From Shinella sp. PSBB067 (GTDB lineage: Bacteria > Pseudomonadota > Alphaproteobacteria > Rhizobiales > Rhizobiaceae): 64,000 nucleotides of DNA. Where the stretch lies: assembly GCF_016839145.1 (NCBI RefSeq), contig NZ_CP069303.1, positions 2,232,001-2,296,000 of the forward strand. Reading direction: 5' to 3'. Below the pieces are notes generated by a model. That model was not told the DNA's origin. It worked only from the letters and a program-made list of their open reading frames with translations, and ran no database searches. Numbering within the stretch: position 1 is the first letter of the stretch; each line of letters starts with the position of its first letter. Positions 8,220 to 17,588 of this stretch are shown here, piece after piece. The translations under genes were made by a program, and so were the position numbers.

Positions 8220-9224
8220 ATGGCCGACGACGTCACCCTTTCCCCGACCGAGGCGATCGACTTCGCCCGTGCCGCGCTTGCGCGCGTGGGCATGGCGGAG
8301 GCCGCCGCCACGGCGCTCGCCCGCGCCACCGTCGATGCCGAGATGGCCGGCAGGCGGACCATGGGCCTCCAGCACCTGACGGACTACATGCGCGGCCTCG
8401 TCGACGGCCGCATCGCAGGCCGGGCCGAGCCGCTCATCACCTCGCCCGTGCCGGCCATCATGAAATGCGACGCGATGGGCGGCGTGGCGCAGCACGGCTT
8501 CTCGGCCGCCTGCGAGGAACTGGTATCGAAGGCCAAGACCTTCGGCATCGCCGTCTTCGCCTCGCAAAACAGCTATACCGCCGGCGAGCTCGGCTGGTAT
8601 GCCGCCCGCCTCGCCGAAGAAGGCCTCGTGGCGCTGGCCGCCACCAACGGCCCGGCCCTGCTCGCCGGTTCGGGCAGCCGCCAGCCGGTCTACTGCACCA
8701 ATCCGCTCGCCTTCGCCGCCCCGTTGGCGGACGGCCGGCTGCTGCTGGTCGACCAGGCCTCGAGCGCCACCGCCTTCGTCAACATCCGCGCGGCCGCGGC
8801 GCGCGGCGAGGCGCTTCCCGAGGGCTGGGCGCTCGATCAGGACGGCGAGCCGACCACCGACCCCTTCGCGGCCATGCAGGGGGCGCTGCTGGCCTTCGGC
8901 GGCGCGCGCGGGGCGAACATCGCCCTCATGGTGGAGGTTCTGGCCGCGGGCCTCACGGGTGCGAACTGGTCGCTCGACGCGCCGGACTTCCAGGCGGGCG
9001 AGGTCACGCCCGGCGTCGGCCTCTTCGTCCTAGCCCTTTCGCCGACGCTTTTCGCCGACGACTTCCCGGCCCGGCTCTCCGGCCAGGTGCAGCGCCTTTC
9101 CGGCGACTACGGCGTCTATATTCCCGGCCTCGAACGCCTGGAGCGTCGGCGGCAGGCAGAAAGCGCCGGCATCGTCTTGCCCCGCCAACTCTTTGACAGT
9201 ATTTCCTCTTTCCGGCGAAGTTGA
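8220..9224 (+). CDS. Ldh-family (malate/L-lactate dehydrogenase-like) NAD(P)-dependent oxidoreductase
   Basis: A 334-residue protein of the Ldh/YlbC/YiaK family, whose members reduce or oxidise 2-keto/2-hydroxy or cyclic imino acids. Typical blocks are LQHLTDYMRGL near residue 45, AATNGPALLAGSG near 140, CTNPLAFAAP near 160 and an ALMVEVLAAGLTGA helix near 240. In place of the usual SxHxG catalytic histidine motif the sequence reads NSYTAGELGWY, so the histidine appears to be absent. GAGAAGG eight bases upstream supports ATG 8220. It lies 15 bp before the sugar kinase, so the two are probably co-transcribed and may share a sugar-acid pathway. The substrate is not known. Confidence 0.75.
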   Translation: MADDVTLSPTEAIDFARAALARVGMAEAAATALARATVDAEMAGRRTMGLQHLTDYMRGLVDGRIAGRAEPLITSPVPAIMKCDAMGGVAQHGFSAACEELVSKAKTFGIAVFASQNSYTAGELGWYAARLAEEGLVALAATNGPALLAGSGSRQPVYCTNPLAFAAPLADGRLLLVDQASSATAFVNIRAAAARGEALPEGWALDQDGEPTTDPFAAMQGALLAFGGARGANIALMVEVLAAGLTGANWSLDAPDFQAGEVTPGVGLFVLALSPTLFADDFPARLSGQVQRLSGDYGVYIPGLERLERRRQAESAGIVLPRQLFDSISSFRRS

Positions 9225-9239
9225 CCGGGAGGAACGGGC

Positions 9240-10154
9240 ATGGCGGGACGGCTGCTGGCGATCGGCGAGTGCATGGTGGAACTGATGCAGGCCGAAGGCG
9301 GCCTGATGCGCAAGAGCTTTGCCGGCGACACGTTCAACACCGCCTATTACGCCCGCCAGTACCTGCCGTCCGACTGGAGCGTCGATTATCTCTCCGCCGT
9401 CGGCACGGACACGATCTCTGGCGAGATGCTGGCCTTCATGGAGGGCCACGGCATCGGCACGACCCATGTCGCCCGCATCGAAGGCCGCTCGCCGGGCCTC
9501 TACATGATCCACCTCAAGGACGGCGAGCGCAGCTTCTCCTACTGGCGCTCGGCATCCGCCGCAAAGCGCCTCGCACAGGACGGCGACCGGCTGCGTGCCG
9601 CGATTGAGGCCTCGGACATCATCGTCTTTTCCGGCATCACGCTTGCCATCCTGCCCCCGGAGGACGTGGAGACCCTGCTTGCAGAACTGCGCCGTGCCAG
9701 GGCCGCCGGCAAGCGCGTCGTCTTCGATCCCAATATCCGCCCGCGCCTGTGGGACGATGCGGAGCGCATGCGCGCGACGATCATCGAGGGCGCGCGCGCC
9801 GCCACGCTCGTCATGCCGAGCCTCGACGACGAGACGACCCATTTCGGCGACGCCTCGCTGGAGGAAACCATCGGCCGTTACAATGCGCTCGGCGTCGCGG
9901 AACAGGTGGTCAAGGATGGCGGCAAGGGCGCGACGCTCGTCTTCGGCGAAAAGCGCAGCCATGTGCCTTCGGCGCAGGTGGAGAAGATCGTCGACACGAC
10001 GAGCGCGGGCGACAGCTTCAACGGCGCATTCCTGGCCCGTCTCGCAACGGGCGCAACGCCAGGGGACGCCGCCCGATTCGCGGCAAAGGTCGCCGCCGCC
10101 GTCATCCAGCATCACGGCGCGCTGGTGGCGAAGGACAGGCTGCCGGAGGGGTGA
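9240..10154 (+). CDS. kdgK: PfkB-family sugar kinase, probable 2-keto-3-deoxygluconate kinase
   Basis: A 304-residue ribokinase/PfkB kinase. The N-terminal GECMVELMQ, substrate-site AGDTFNTAYYARQ, a VVFDPNIRPRLW block near residue 160 and the C-terminal anion-hole motif DTTSAGDSFNGAFLA are those of 2-dehydro-3-deoxygluconokinases. It phosphorylates KDG to KDPG for the Entner-Doudoroff pathway. The last motif has SAGD in place of the more common GAGD, which is normal in this subgroup. GGGAGG lies upstream of the ATG, 15 bp after the dehydrogenase gene. It ends 4 bp from the convergent der gene. Confidence 0.85.
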   Translation: MAGRLLAIGECMVELMQAEGGLMRKSFAGDTFNTAYYARQYLPSDWSVDYLSAVGTDTISGEMLAFMEGHGIGTTHVARIEGRSPGLYMIHLKDGERSFSYWRSASAAKRLAQDGDRLRAAIEASDIIVFSGITLAILPPEDVETLLAELRRARAAGKRVVFDPNIRPRLWDDAERMRATIIEGARAATLVMPSLDDETTHFGDASLEETIGRYNALGVAEQVVKDGGKGATLVFGEKRSHVPSAQVEKIVDTTSAGDSFNGAFLARLATGATPGDAARFAAKVAAAVIQHHGALVAKDRLPEG

Positions 10155-10158
10155 GCGC

Positions 10159-11589
10159 TCAGCGCTTCTTCTTGGCCTTGCCGGCGAACGGGTTGTCCGC
10201 CGCCTTGAAATGGATGCGGATCGGCACGCCCGGCAGGTTGAAGTCGTTGCGCAGGCCGTTGGTGAGATAGCGGATATAGGATTCCGGCAGCGCGTCGGGA
10301 CGCGTGCAGGAGATCATGAAGCCCGGCGGGCGGGCCTTCACCTGCGTCATGTATTTCAGCTTCAGGCGGCGGCCGGAGACGGCCGGCGGCGGATGCTGCG
10401 TCTGCACCGCATCCAGCCAGCGGTTGAGCTTGGCGGTGGAGATGCGGCGGTTCCAGGTGCGGTCCGTGTCGATGACGGCCTGCATCAGCTTGTCGAGGCC
10501 GCGGCCCGTCTGGCCGGAGACCGGCACGGCGCGGATGCCGCGCGCCTGCGGCAGGAGGCGGTCGGTCTTCTCGCGAAGTTCGGCAAGCACGGCCTGCGGG
10601 TCGTCGATCAGGTCCCACTTGTTGAAGGCGAGCACGGCGGCGCGTCCCTCGCGCAGCACGAGGTCGACGATCTGCAGGTCCTGCTTCTCGAAGGGAATGG
10701 TGGAATCGAAGACGATGACCACGGTCTCGGCAAAGCGGATGGCGCGCAGGCCGTCGGCGACGGAAAGCTTTTCCAGCTTCTCCTGCACCTTCGCCTTGCG
10801 CCGCATGCCGGCCGTGTCGAACATCTTGATCGTTCGGCCCTTCCAGTCCCATTCGACGGAAATGGAATCGCGCGTGATGCCGGCCTCCGGGCCGGTCAGC
10901 AGGCGGTCCTCGCCGAGGAAACGGTTGATCAGCGTCGACTTGCCGGCATTCGGACGACCGACGATGGCAACGCGCAGCGGCTTCGTCTCGTCGTATTCCG
11001 GCTCGAAGTCCTCGTCCGCTTCCGCGCCTTCGGCCAATTCGGCGCGCACATCGATATTGGTGACGGCCTCGTCGTCCTCGGGATAGGCCCGCTCTTCGCC
11101 GATGGCGGCGACGATGGCGTCGCGCAGGTCCAGCATGCCCTGGCCGTGCTCGGCGGAGATCGGCGTCGGCTCGCCGAGGCCGAGCGTATAGGAATCGTAG
11201 AAGCCGCCGTCGGAGCCGCGGGCTTCCGACTTGTTGGCGACCAGCACGACCGGCTTGCCCTTGCGGCGCAGCATCTCGGCAAGCGTCTGGTCGACGGGGG
11301 TGAGGCCCATCTTGGCATCGACCACGAAGAGCGAGAGGTCGGCTTCCTCGATCGCCGCTTCCGTTTGGGCGCGCATGCGGCCCTGCAGCGTCTCCGGCAC
11401 GGCCTCTTCGAGACCGGCCGTATCGATGATGCGGAACTTCAGGTCGATGAGGCGGGCATCGCCCGGCCGGCGGTCACGGGTGACGCCGGGCGTATCGTCG
11501 ACCAGCGCGAGCTTCTTGCCCACGAGCCTGTTGAACAGGGTGGACTTGCCGACATTGGGGCGTCCGACAATGGCGACGGTGAAGCTCAT
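10159..11589 (-). CDS. der: Ribosome assembly GTPase Der (EngA)
   Basis: A 476-residue protein with two tandem GTPase domains and a C-terminal KH-like domain, the diagnostic architecture of Der. Domain 1 opens with [13 protein letters not shown] and has DTAGLEE as G3; domain 2 has [13 protein letters not shown] near residue 210, DTAGMRR as G3 and NKWD as G4. A short acidic linker ([19 protein letters not shown]) separates them. The C-terminus ends in a basic tail, AKKKR. Der is essential for 50S subunit maturation. It lies downstream of the TPR protein on the same strand (37 bp gap), so they are probably co-transcribed. Confidence 0.95.
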   Translation of the reverse strand: MSFTVAIVGRPNVGKSTLFNRLVGKKLALVDDTPGVTRDRRPGDARLIDLKFRIIDTAGLEEAVPETLQGRMRAQTEAAIEEADLSLFVVDAKMGLTPVDQTLAEMLRRKGKPVVLVANKSEARGSDGGFYDSYTLGLGEPTPISAEHGQGMLDLRDAIVAAIGEERAYPEDDEAVTNIDVRAELAEGAEADEDFEPEYDETKPLRVAIVGRPNAGKSTLINRFLGEDRLLTGPEAGITRDSISVEWDWKGRTIKMFDTAGMRRKAKVQEKLEKLSVADGLRAIRFAETVVIVFDSTIPFEKQDLQIVDLVLREGRAAVLAFNKWDLIDDPQAVLAELREKTDRLLPQARGIRAVPVSGQTGRGLDKLMQAVIDTDRTWNRRISTAKLNRWLDAVQTQHPPPAVSGRRLKLKYMTQVKARPPGFMISCTRPDALPESYIRYLTNGLRNDFNLPGVPIRIHFKAADNPFAGKAKKKR

Positions 11590-11626
11590 GAACGTGTTCC
11601 GTTTTAGTGACCCGGCAGATGCCAGG

Positions 11627-12298
11627 TCAGGAGGACAGCTTGCCGCTTGCCGTAATCAGGTCAAGCAGCATCTGCGCGCGGTTGGCGACGTTGCGCGGGC
11701 TTTCGCTGTCGTTGAGGATGGCGTCGAACCATTCCTTGGCGCGCGCATAGTCCTGGTGCTTGTAGGCGGAAAGGCCGAGAACCTCGCGGGCGGAATGGCG
11801 CTGCGCGCCCTGGGGCGTGGCAAGCTGCTCGACCTCGGCGGAAACCTGTTCGTAGGTGCCCGTGTCGACCAGCAGGTAGGCGGCGCGAAGGCGCGCGGCA
11901 TCGCGCAGCGCCTGCGGCACCGAACTGTCCTTGGAGATCGCCGTGAAGGCGTTGATGGCGCCTTCGGCATCCGTTTCGGCCAGCAGCGAGGCCGAGCGCA
12001 TGCGGGCGAGCACCGGATAGGAACCGAAGCCCTCCTTTTCGAGCTTGCCGAGCGCGGCCAGCGCCTCGTCCTTCTTGCCATCGCGCGCAAGGGTGAGGGC
12101 AGCCAGGAACTCGTCGCCGGCAGCGGAAGCCTCGCTGTCGCGCCAGTACTCGTAGCCCACCTTGCCGATCGTGCCGAGCACGAGGAGAACGGCCGCGCCG
12201 ATGAAGATGCGGCCGAAACGCTTCCAGACCAGACGCATCTGGTCGGAGCGCAGTTCCTCGTTCACCTCGCGGATAAAGCTGTCGTCCTGATTTACCAT
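11627..12298 (-). CDS. Single-pass membrane TPR protein (YfgM-like)
   Basis: A 223-residue protein with a short cytoplasmic N-terminus, one membrane span (about residues 29-49, [21 protein letters not shown]) and an extracytoplasmic TPR-like domain with repeated Ala-rich helix pairs. This matches the TPR_21/YfgM-like family; E. coli YfgM associates with the SecYEG translocon and periplasmic chaperones and its gene also neighbours der. The gene order TPR-der is conserved in many proteobacteria, where bamB may lie between them; bamB is not between them here. The function is inferred from family and neighbour. Confidence 0.78.
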   Translation of the reverse strand: MVNQDDSFIREVNEELRSDQMRLVWKRFGRIFIGAAVLLVLGTIGKVGYEYWRDSEASAAGDEFLAALTLARDGKKDEALAALGKLEKEGFGSYPVLARMRSASLLAETDAEGAINAFTAISKDSSVPQALRDAARLRAAYLLVDTGTYEQVSAEVEQLATPQGAQRHSAREVLGLSAYKHQDYARAKEWFDAILNDSESPRNVANRAQMLLDLITASGKLSS

Positions 12299-12401
12299 GT
12301 CCTGCCCGGCGCCAACTGACGTTTGAAGTTAGCGCCTTCTACCCGATTTTCTCGGCGTTGTAAGGGGGCAGACGCGAAAAGCCCCGGGGAACGGCAATCG
12401 G

Positions 12402-12986
12402 TCAGCCGAGCGGCGCGACGCCGATCAGCCATTCATGCAGCTTGAAGACGATAGCGGCATAGAGCGCAAGGCCGACGACGACGGAGACGATGTCGTATTT
12501 CGCCGAGACGAAAACCGGCAGCACCGTCTCGCCGGCGGCGATGCGCCGCTTGAGCGTGATGCGCAGGATGACCGCCCAGGCGAGGATCGTCACGAAGAGC
12601 AGCACGGAATAGCTCTCGCCGTTCGACAGCAGGTGCGCCAGCGCCCAGATCTTGATGGCGACGAGGATCGGAAACTTCAGCTTCGTGCGGATATGGCCGG
12701 CAGGCAGGAAGCCCGCGACGAGACAGACCGAGGCGATCGCCATCAGCGTCAAAGTGATATGCGTCATGAAGGCCGGCGGGAAATAGAGCATCGCGCCGTC
12801 GTTCTCCCGCGCATTGATGAAGCCGTAGACGATGAGGGCAAGGCTCACCAGCGAGACGATGCCGTGCAGCGCCATCCAGCCCGGCTTGCCGAGCGCCGCG
12901 ATGCCGGCATTGCGCAGGCCCGGCGCGACGGGGCGCAGCAGGTGGGTGACGATGAAGAGAACGAGACCGGCGATGAGCAACGTCAT
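12402..12986 (-). CDS. NnrU family integral membrane protein
   Basis: A 194-residue polytopic membrane protein with about six hydrophobic segments. It opens MTLLIAGLVLFIVTHLL, and the GKPGWMALHGIVSLVSLALI block and AHLLSNGESYSVLLF segment are characteristic of NnrU. NnrU was named from a denitrification regulon and is related to plant zeta-carotene isomerase, which carries heme; its role in bacteria is unclear. No nitrite or nitric oxide reductase genes are nearby. ATG 12986 has AAGGGG upstream; the longer frame to 13223 has no support and would cross the divergent gene. Confidence 0.8.
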   Translation of the reverse strand: MTLLIAGLVLFIVTHLLRPVAPGLRNAGIAALGKPGWMALHGIVSLVSLALIVYGFINARENDGAMLYFPPAFMTHITLTLMAIASVCLVAGFLPAGHIRTKLKFPILVAIKIWALAHLLSNGESYSVLLFVTILAWAVILRITLKRRIAAGETVLPVFVSAKYDIVSVVVGLALYAAIVFKLHEWLIGVAPLG

Positions 12987-13123
12987 GGAAAACCCCTTGA
13001 TGAATATCGGCCGATGGCCGCCGCCTATGGAATATCCGTCACCGGGCGACAATTCCAGCCCGATCAAAGGATTGCCGCATTCCGAACCGATGAGAGACCC
13101 TTTGCAAATTGTCACGGGTCGCC

Positions 13124-14137
13124 ATGTTGTCCTTGTTTTCGCCTCGAATCCTCCTTCTGCCCCTCGCCCTGGCGCTTGCCGCAGGTACGGCCTCTGCAAA
13201 GGACGACGCGGTGGAGCCGGCAAGGCGCAAGCAACTCGTCATCGTCTCCTTCGACGGCGCGCACGACAACCAGCTCTGGGAAAAGAGCCGCGCCATGGCC
13301 AGGCGCACCGGCGCGCATTTCACCTATTTCCTCTCCTGCACCTTCCTGTTCCCGAAGGCCGAGCGCGCGAAGTACCAGGCGCCGCACGAAAAGCGCGGCC
13401 GCTCCAATGTGGGCTTCGCGCAGGACAGGGACGAGACGATCCTGCGCCTCGGCGAGATCTGGCTGGCGAAACTCGAAGGCCACGACATCGGCAGCCATGC
13501 CTGCGGCCACTTCGACGGCGGCAAATGGAGCGCTGGGGACTGGAAGGCCGAATTCGCCTTCTTCCGCGACGCGCTGGAAAATGCCTGGCAGAATGCCGGC
13601 GTCGGCGAACGCGAGCCGGCGGACTGGAAGCGTTTCGCAAGGGAAGACATCAAAGGATTCCGCGCGCCCTATCTTTCCGCCGGCAGCGGCCTCATCAAGG
13701 CGCTTGAGGCGAACGGCTTCACATATGATGCAAGCCTCGTCACCAAGGGGCCGGCCATGCCGGTCGCAAGCGGCGACATCGCCCGCTTCGGCCTGCCGCT
13801 CATCCCGGAGGGCGCGGCACAGCGACCCGTCATCGCCATGGACTACAATCTCTATGTCCGCCATTCCAAGGGCAAGGAAGCTCCGGAAAAGAGCGCGGCT
13901 TTCGAGGAAAGCACGCTCAAGGCCTATCGTGATGCCTTTACCAAACAATATGACGGCGAACGCATCCCGCTGCAGCTCGGCTTCCATTTCGTGGAGATGA
14001 ACGCCGGCGCCTACTGGCGGGCGCTCGACCGCTTCCTGACGGAAACCTGCGGCAAGGCGGATGTCGCCTGCGTCAGCTATGCCGGCGCGCTGGACATCCT
14101 CGCCAGGGAGAAGAAGGCGGCCGGAGCCGCCCTCTGA
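13124..14137 (+). CDS. Secreted polysaccharide deacetylase-family protein
   Basis: About 337 residues, starting with a signal peptide (MLSLFSPRILLLPLALALAA, cleavage likely after ASA near residue 25). The mature part is a NodB-like carbohydrate esterase 4-related domain: VIVSFDGAHDN carries the first Asp, HDIGSHACGHFDGG the His pair, GFRAPYL the Arg/Pro block, and LQLGFHF a late His. Such proteins remove N-acetyl groups from glycans in the periplasm. A TTG at 13109 is also in frame, but ATG 13124 gives the normal signal peptide. It is divergent from nnrU and ends 4 bp from the convergent bacA. Confidence 0.78.
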   Translation: MLSLFSPRILLLPLALALAAGTASAKDDAVEPARRKQLVIVSFDGAHDNQLWEKSRAMARRTGAHFTYFLSCTFLFPKAERAKYQAPHEKRGRSNVGFAQDRDETILRLGEIWLAKLEGHDIGSHACGHFDGGKWSAGDWKAEFAFFRDALENAWQNAGVGEREPADWKRFAREDIKGFRAPYLSAGSGLIKALEANGFTYDASLVTKGPAMPVASGDIARFGLPLIPEGAAQRPVIAMDYNLYVRHSKGKEAPEKSAAFEESTLKAYRDAFTKQYDGERIPLQLGFHFVEMNAGAYWRALDRFLTETCGKADVACVSYAGALDILAREKKAAGAAL

Positions 14138-14141
14138 AGGC

Positions 14142-15419
14142 TCACGGCTCGTTGGCCGCAAGCTCGCCTTCGACCGCCGCCTTTTGCAGGTAGCGCTCGT
14201 CGATATCGGGCAGCGGCTGGTCGTAGATCGCCGCCTCGAAGGCCTTGAGGCGCTTGTAGATCGACAAGAGCTCGACGATCGTCGTCCAGGAATTGACCAG
14301 ATACTGGAACGACTCGCGCACCTGCCCGAACACGTTCTGGATCTGGCTCATCACGCCGAGCGTCAGCTTGCCCGCGACGATGGAGGGCACCAGAACGAAG
14401 GTGCCGAAGAGATTGTCGGCCTGCAGGTAGAAGATGCGGGCGACGTTGAAATAGAGATAGTGGAAATAGAGGCGGAAATAGTTCTTGCGCACATTGGCAA
14501 AGAGCTCAGCCACCGTCGGCGGCTGCGCCCGGTCGGCATGGTCCTCGCCATAGACCAGTTCCTTGCGGTAGGCCGCCTCGACGCGCTGGTTGCGGAATTC
14601 CAGGCCCGGCAGCTTGATGCCGACCGCGGCAAGGAACACCGTGCCGAACAGCGCCCAGCAGATCGCCGCCCAGACCAGCGCATGCGGAACCTCGCCGATG
14701 AAGGGCAGCACCGTCACCGTGCTGGAGAACTTGAAGAGCACCGGGAGGAAGGCGACGAGCGTCATGATCGAGGAAACGAGGCTGACGCCGAGACCTTCCA
14801 CCGTGCGCGAGAAACGCATCGTATCGTCCTGCACGCGCTGCGAGGCGCCTTCGATATGGCGCAGCTTGTCCCAGTGGGACATGTAGAAATCGTTCATCGC
14901 CGTGCGCCAGCGGAAGACGTAATGGCTGACGAAGAACAGGTTCAGCGTGCCGACGGTGATGGCGACGAAGGCGATGCCCGCAAAGCCGATCATGCCGACA
15001 TAGATCTCGGTTTCCGTCGGAATCGGCTCGGTGCGCGCGAGCCCCCGCTGGATCATGTCGTAGAACGGCCCGTACCAGGCGTTGATCGCAACGCTCACCT
15101 GCACCGAGAAATAGGTGTTGAAGATGATGAGCGCCGACCCGAGCACGGACCAGAACTGCCATTTATGCGGGCTGTAGGTGAACCAGAAGGCCGCGAACAG
15201 CCCGACCATCACCGCATAATAGATGTAGAACCAGAGGAAGGGCGCAGACCAGAAGACGGAGACCCCGATGATCGCCTCCTCGCCCGGTTTCAACGGCGGC
15301 AGCCCGATATAGGCGCCCAGACTTTCCCCGCCGGCGTACCAGATCGCCATGGCGAGGGCCGACCATAGGATGACGGAAGGGAAGAACAATCTGGGATAGG
15401 GAAAGAAGGAGACGAACAA
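14142..15419 (-). CDS. bacA: BacA (SbmA/BacA family) peptide transporter
   Basis: A 425-residue inner-membrane protein matching BacA/SbmA along its length: an opening [12 protein letters not shown] like the known MFxSFFPxPKLFF, then [56 protein letters not shown] and a C-terminal [15 protein letters not shown] block. BacA imports peptides, including legume NCR peptides and bleomycin-like antibiotics, and affects lipid A very-long-chain fatty acids; rhizobia need it to persist in nodules. The alignment puts the first codon at TTG 15419, with no ATG in frame nearby; the strong start codons upstream are in other frames. It is monocistronic and convergent with the deacetylase gene. Confidence 0.9.
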   Translation of the reverse strand: MFVSFFPYPRLFFPSVILWSALAMAIWYAGGESLGAYIGLPPLKPGEEAIIGVSVFWSAPFLWFYIYYAVMVGLFAAFWFTYSPHKWQFWSVLGSALIIFNTYFSVQVSVAINAWYGPFYDMIQRGLARTEPIPTETEIYVGMIGFAGIAFVAITVGTLNLFFVSHYVFRWRTAMNDFYMSHWDKLRHIEGASQRVQDDTMRFSRTVEGLGVSLVSSIMTLVAFLPVLFKFSSTVTVLPFIGEVPHALVWAAICWALFGTVFLAAVGIKLPGLEFRNQRVEAAYRKELVYGEDHADRAQPPTVAELFANVRKNYFRLYFHYLYFNVARIFYLQADNLFGTFVLVPSIVAGKLTLGVMSQIQNVFGQVRESFQYLVNSWTTIVELLSIYKRLKAFEAAIYDQPLPDIDERYLQKAAVEGELAANEP

Positions 15420-15522
15420 AGGAATAGCTTTCGTTTCTCATAGGCCGGGCAGCGCGAAGCGCACCGAAGATGCGCAGAACCTAAAGGAGTTTGCGCAGCA
15501 CAACAATTGGTGCCCTGAGGCA

Positions 15523-16713
15523 TTACCGAGATTTAATGGAAAGCACCCCGCCGAGCGCGGTGATGGCCGCGGCAAGCAGAAGAATGCCCGCCGCCGCAAG
15601 GCTGGGCAGCGCGTAGCTTCCCGTGCGCGCGGCGAGAAACCCGGCCCCGAGCGGCCCGAGAATCTGCCCGACGCCGAAGGCCGCCGTCATCAGCGCCAGG
15701 GCGCGGCGCGGGCTTTCGCTGGCGAGCACACGCCCAAGCTGCAGGCCATAGGCCGTGATGACGACGAAGGTCAGCCCCAGCAGCGCACCGCCGATGAGCG
15801 CCGAGGAGGGAAAGGGCAGCGTCACCGTCGCCACGACGCCCGCCATTTCCACGAGGATCGCAAGGAGATAGGCGGCAGCGACGCCGTGGCGCCGCTCCAG
15901 GGGTTTCCAGACAAGCAGCGAGACCGCCGCAGCGACCCCGGTGACGAACCAGGTGAGGCATTCGAGCAGCGGGCTCCCGGCGCCTTCCCGGGCGATGGCG
16001 ACGAGGAAGGTGGCGGTGACCACGTAGCCGATGCCGAAGAGGCCATAGCTCAGCATCAGGGCCACCAGCGGCCGCGTCCAGGCGATAGGCCGCTCGCGCA
16101 CGGCCCTGGCGCTGCCCGTCGGCCGCGGCAGCAGCCACGCGACGGCGGCAAGCCCGCCCGCACCCAGAAGCGCGCCGGCGATCCAGTCCACCCGCCATGC
16201 CGGGATGGCGCAGACGGGCGCCAGCGAAAGGAGGTAGACCAGCACCGCCGAAACCGCGATGCCGCCGCCGACCCCGGAGAAATGCGCCATCTGCACGCGC
16301 GGATCGCGATGCGCAAGGCCGATGGACAGCACGATGCCGGAGGTGAAGATAAGGCCGAAGGCGCTGGCAAGGCCGGCCGCGAAGCGGACCAGCGAAAGCG
16401 CCGCGACACCGGAAAGAAGCGCCATGGCGAGGAGCAGCAGCACGGTCGCGGCGATCGCGCCGACCGCAAGGCGCCGTTCATGGCCGGCCGCCCAGCCATA
16501 GGCGGCCAGCACCGCGCCGAGGAGATAACCGGCGAAATTCGCCGCCGCGATGATGCCGGCATCGGCGGCATTGAGGCCGAGGTCCGCCATCATGCCGGGC
16601 AGGACGGGCGTGTAGAAGAAGCGGCCGAGCCCCATGGCCACCGCCATGGCGAGCGCGCCGGCAATGGCGGCGCGCAGGATCTCGCGCGAAGAAGCGGCTG
16701 TGCGGTGCATCAT
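15523..16713 (-). CDS. MFS transporter, YbfB family
   Basis: About 396 residues with twelve hydrophobic segments and the family opening AIAGALAMAVAMGLGRFFYTPVLPGM. This identifies the YbfB/DUF1228-like MFS subgroup, whose substrates are mostly unknown. The Gly-rich ALLGLTFVVITAYGLQLGR segment and the late FGVGQILGPLGAGFLA segment are intact. ATG 16713 is preferred because relatives begin about 15 residues before the first span; the frame also allows ATG 16755. Neither has a clear Shine-Dalgarno sequence. There is no operon partner: bacA lies 100 bp downstream and map 35-75 bp upstream on the same strand. Confidence 0.78.
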   Translation of the reverse strand: MMHRTAASSREILRAAIAGALAMAVAMGLGRFFYTPVLPGMMADLGLNAADAGIIAAANFAGYLLGAVLAAYGWAAGHERRLAVGAIAATVLLLLAMALLSGVAALSLVRFAAGLASAFGLIFTSGIVLSIGLAHRDPRVQMAHFSGVGGGIAVSAVLVYLLSLAPVCAIPAWRVDWIAGALLGAGGLAAVAWLLPRPTGSARAVRERPIAWTRPLVALMLSYGLFGIGYVVTATFLVAIAREGAGSPLLECLTWFVTGVAAAVSLLVWKPLERRHGVAAAYLLAILVEMAGVVATVTLPFPSSALIGGALLGLTFVVITAYGLQLGRVLASESPRRALALMTAAFGVGQILGPLGAGFLAARTGSYALPSLAAAGILLLAAAITALGGVLSIKSR

Positions 16714-16789
16714 GGCGGGACCATTGCACTGCAACATGGCCGCGGCAAACGACATTTATTGATCAACGGATCAGCGCCGGTGAAGGCTT

Positions 16790-17542
16790 TCAGCCCGGCA
16801 GCGTCACCACCAGCGGGCCGTTGCGCGTGGCGACGACCGTGTGCTCGAACTGCACCGTCGGCGCGCTCGGCTCGCTGTAGAGCGTCCATTCATCCTTGTC
16901 GCCGCCTTCGGCCCAGTTCGCCCCGAGCGAGAGGAACGGCTCGACCGTGAAGACGAGGCCTTCCGTCATGCGGCGCTTTTCCTGCGGGTCCGGCCAGGTG
17001 GCGATCTCCGTCGGCTCCTCGTGCAGCGAACGGCCGACGCCGTGGCTGGCGAGATTGGCGATCAGCGTATAGCGGTTCTTGCGCGCGAAGGCGCCGATGG
17101 CGTTGCCGACTTCGGCCAGCGGCTTGCCGGCCTTGACTTCCTTGAGGCCGACCCAGAGCGCCCGCTTGCCGTCGCGGCAAAGCCGCTCCACCGCCGGCAC
17201 CGAGCGGCCGACCGTGAAGGATGCGCCCGTATCGGCGAAATAGCCGTCGAGCTCGGCGGAAACGTCGATATTGACGAGGTCGCCTTCCTTGATCACCCGG
17301 TCGCCCGGAATGCCGTGCGCCACCTCTTCGTTGATGGAAATGCAGGTCGCACCCGGAAAATTGTAGCAGCTTTCCGGCGCCGAGCGGGCGCCCGTCGCCT
17401 CCAGCATGCGCCGGCCGATCAGGTCGAGCTCGGCCGTCGTCATGCCGGGCCGGACGGCGGTCGACATGTGCTGCAGCACGTTCGCGCAGATCCGGCCGAT
17501 CGCCTTCAGGCCGCTCAGGTCTTCATCGTTTCCAAGGGTCAT
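16790..17542 (-). CDS. map: Type I methionine aminopeptidase
   Basis: A 250-residue pita-bread-fold peptidase that removes the initiator Met from nascent proteins. The five metal ligands are in place: D93 (NIDVSAEL), D104 (FADTGASF), H167 (ASHGVGRS), E201 (TVEPFLS) and E233 (QFEHTVV); the substrate-site His is H76 in EVAHGIPGD. CYNFPGATCISINE is typical. The length matches the type Ia enzyme. Rhizobia often have more than one map gene; this one is not beside secY/adk or glnD-type neighbours, so it may be the second copy. The gene upstream on the same strand is the flavoenzyme, 46 bp away. Confidence 0.92.
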   Translation of the reverse strand: MTLGNDEDLSGLKAIGRICANVLQHMSTAVRPGMTTAELDLIGRRMLEATGARSAPESCYNFPGATCISINEEVAHGIPGDRVIKEGDLVNIDVSAELDGYFADTGASFTVGRSVPAVERLCRDGKRALWVGLKEVKAGKPLAEVGNAIGAFARKNRYTLIANLASHGVGRSLHEEPTEIATWPDPQEKRRMTEGLVFTVEPFLSLGANWAEGGDKDEWTLYSEPSAPTVQFEHTVVATRNGPLVVTLPG

Positions 17543-17588
17543 CGCATCTCTCTTTCGCGGGGCGTCCTAGCACGTCCGCGCCGCGCTG

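Noticed and set aside
16759..16766. TTGATCAA upstream of the YbfB-like gene as an FNR or FixK box
   Set aside because: The consensus needs four bases between TTGAT and ATCAA; here the halves are fused, so it is only a short palindrome.
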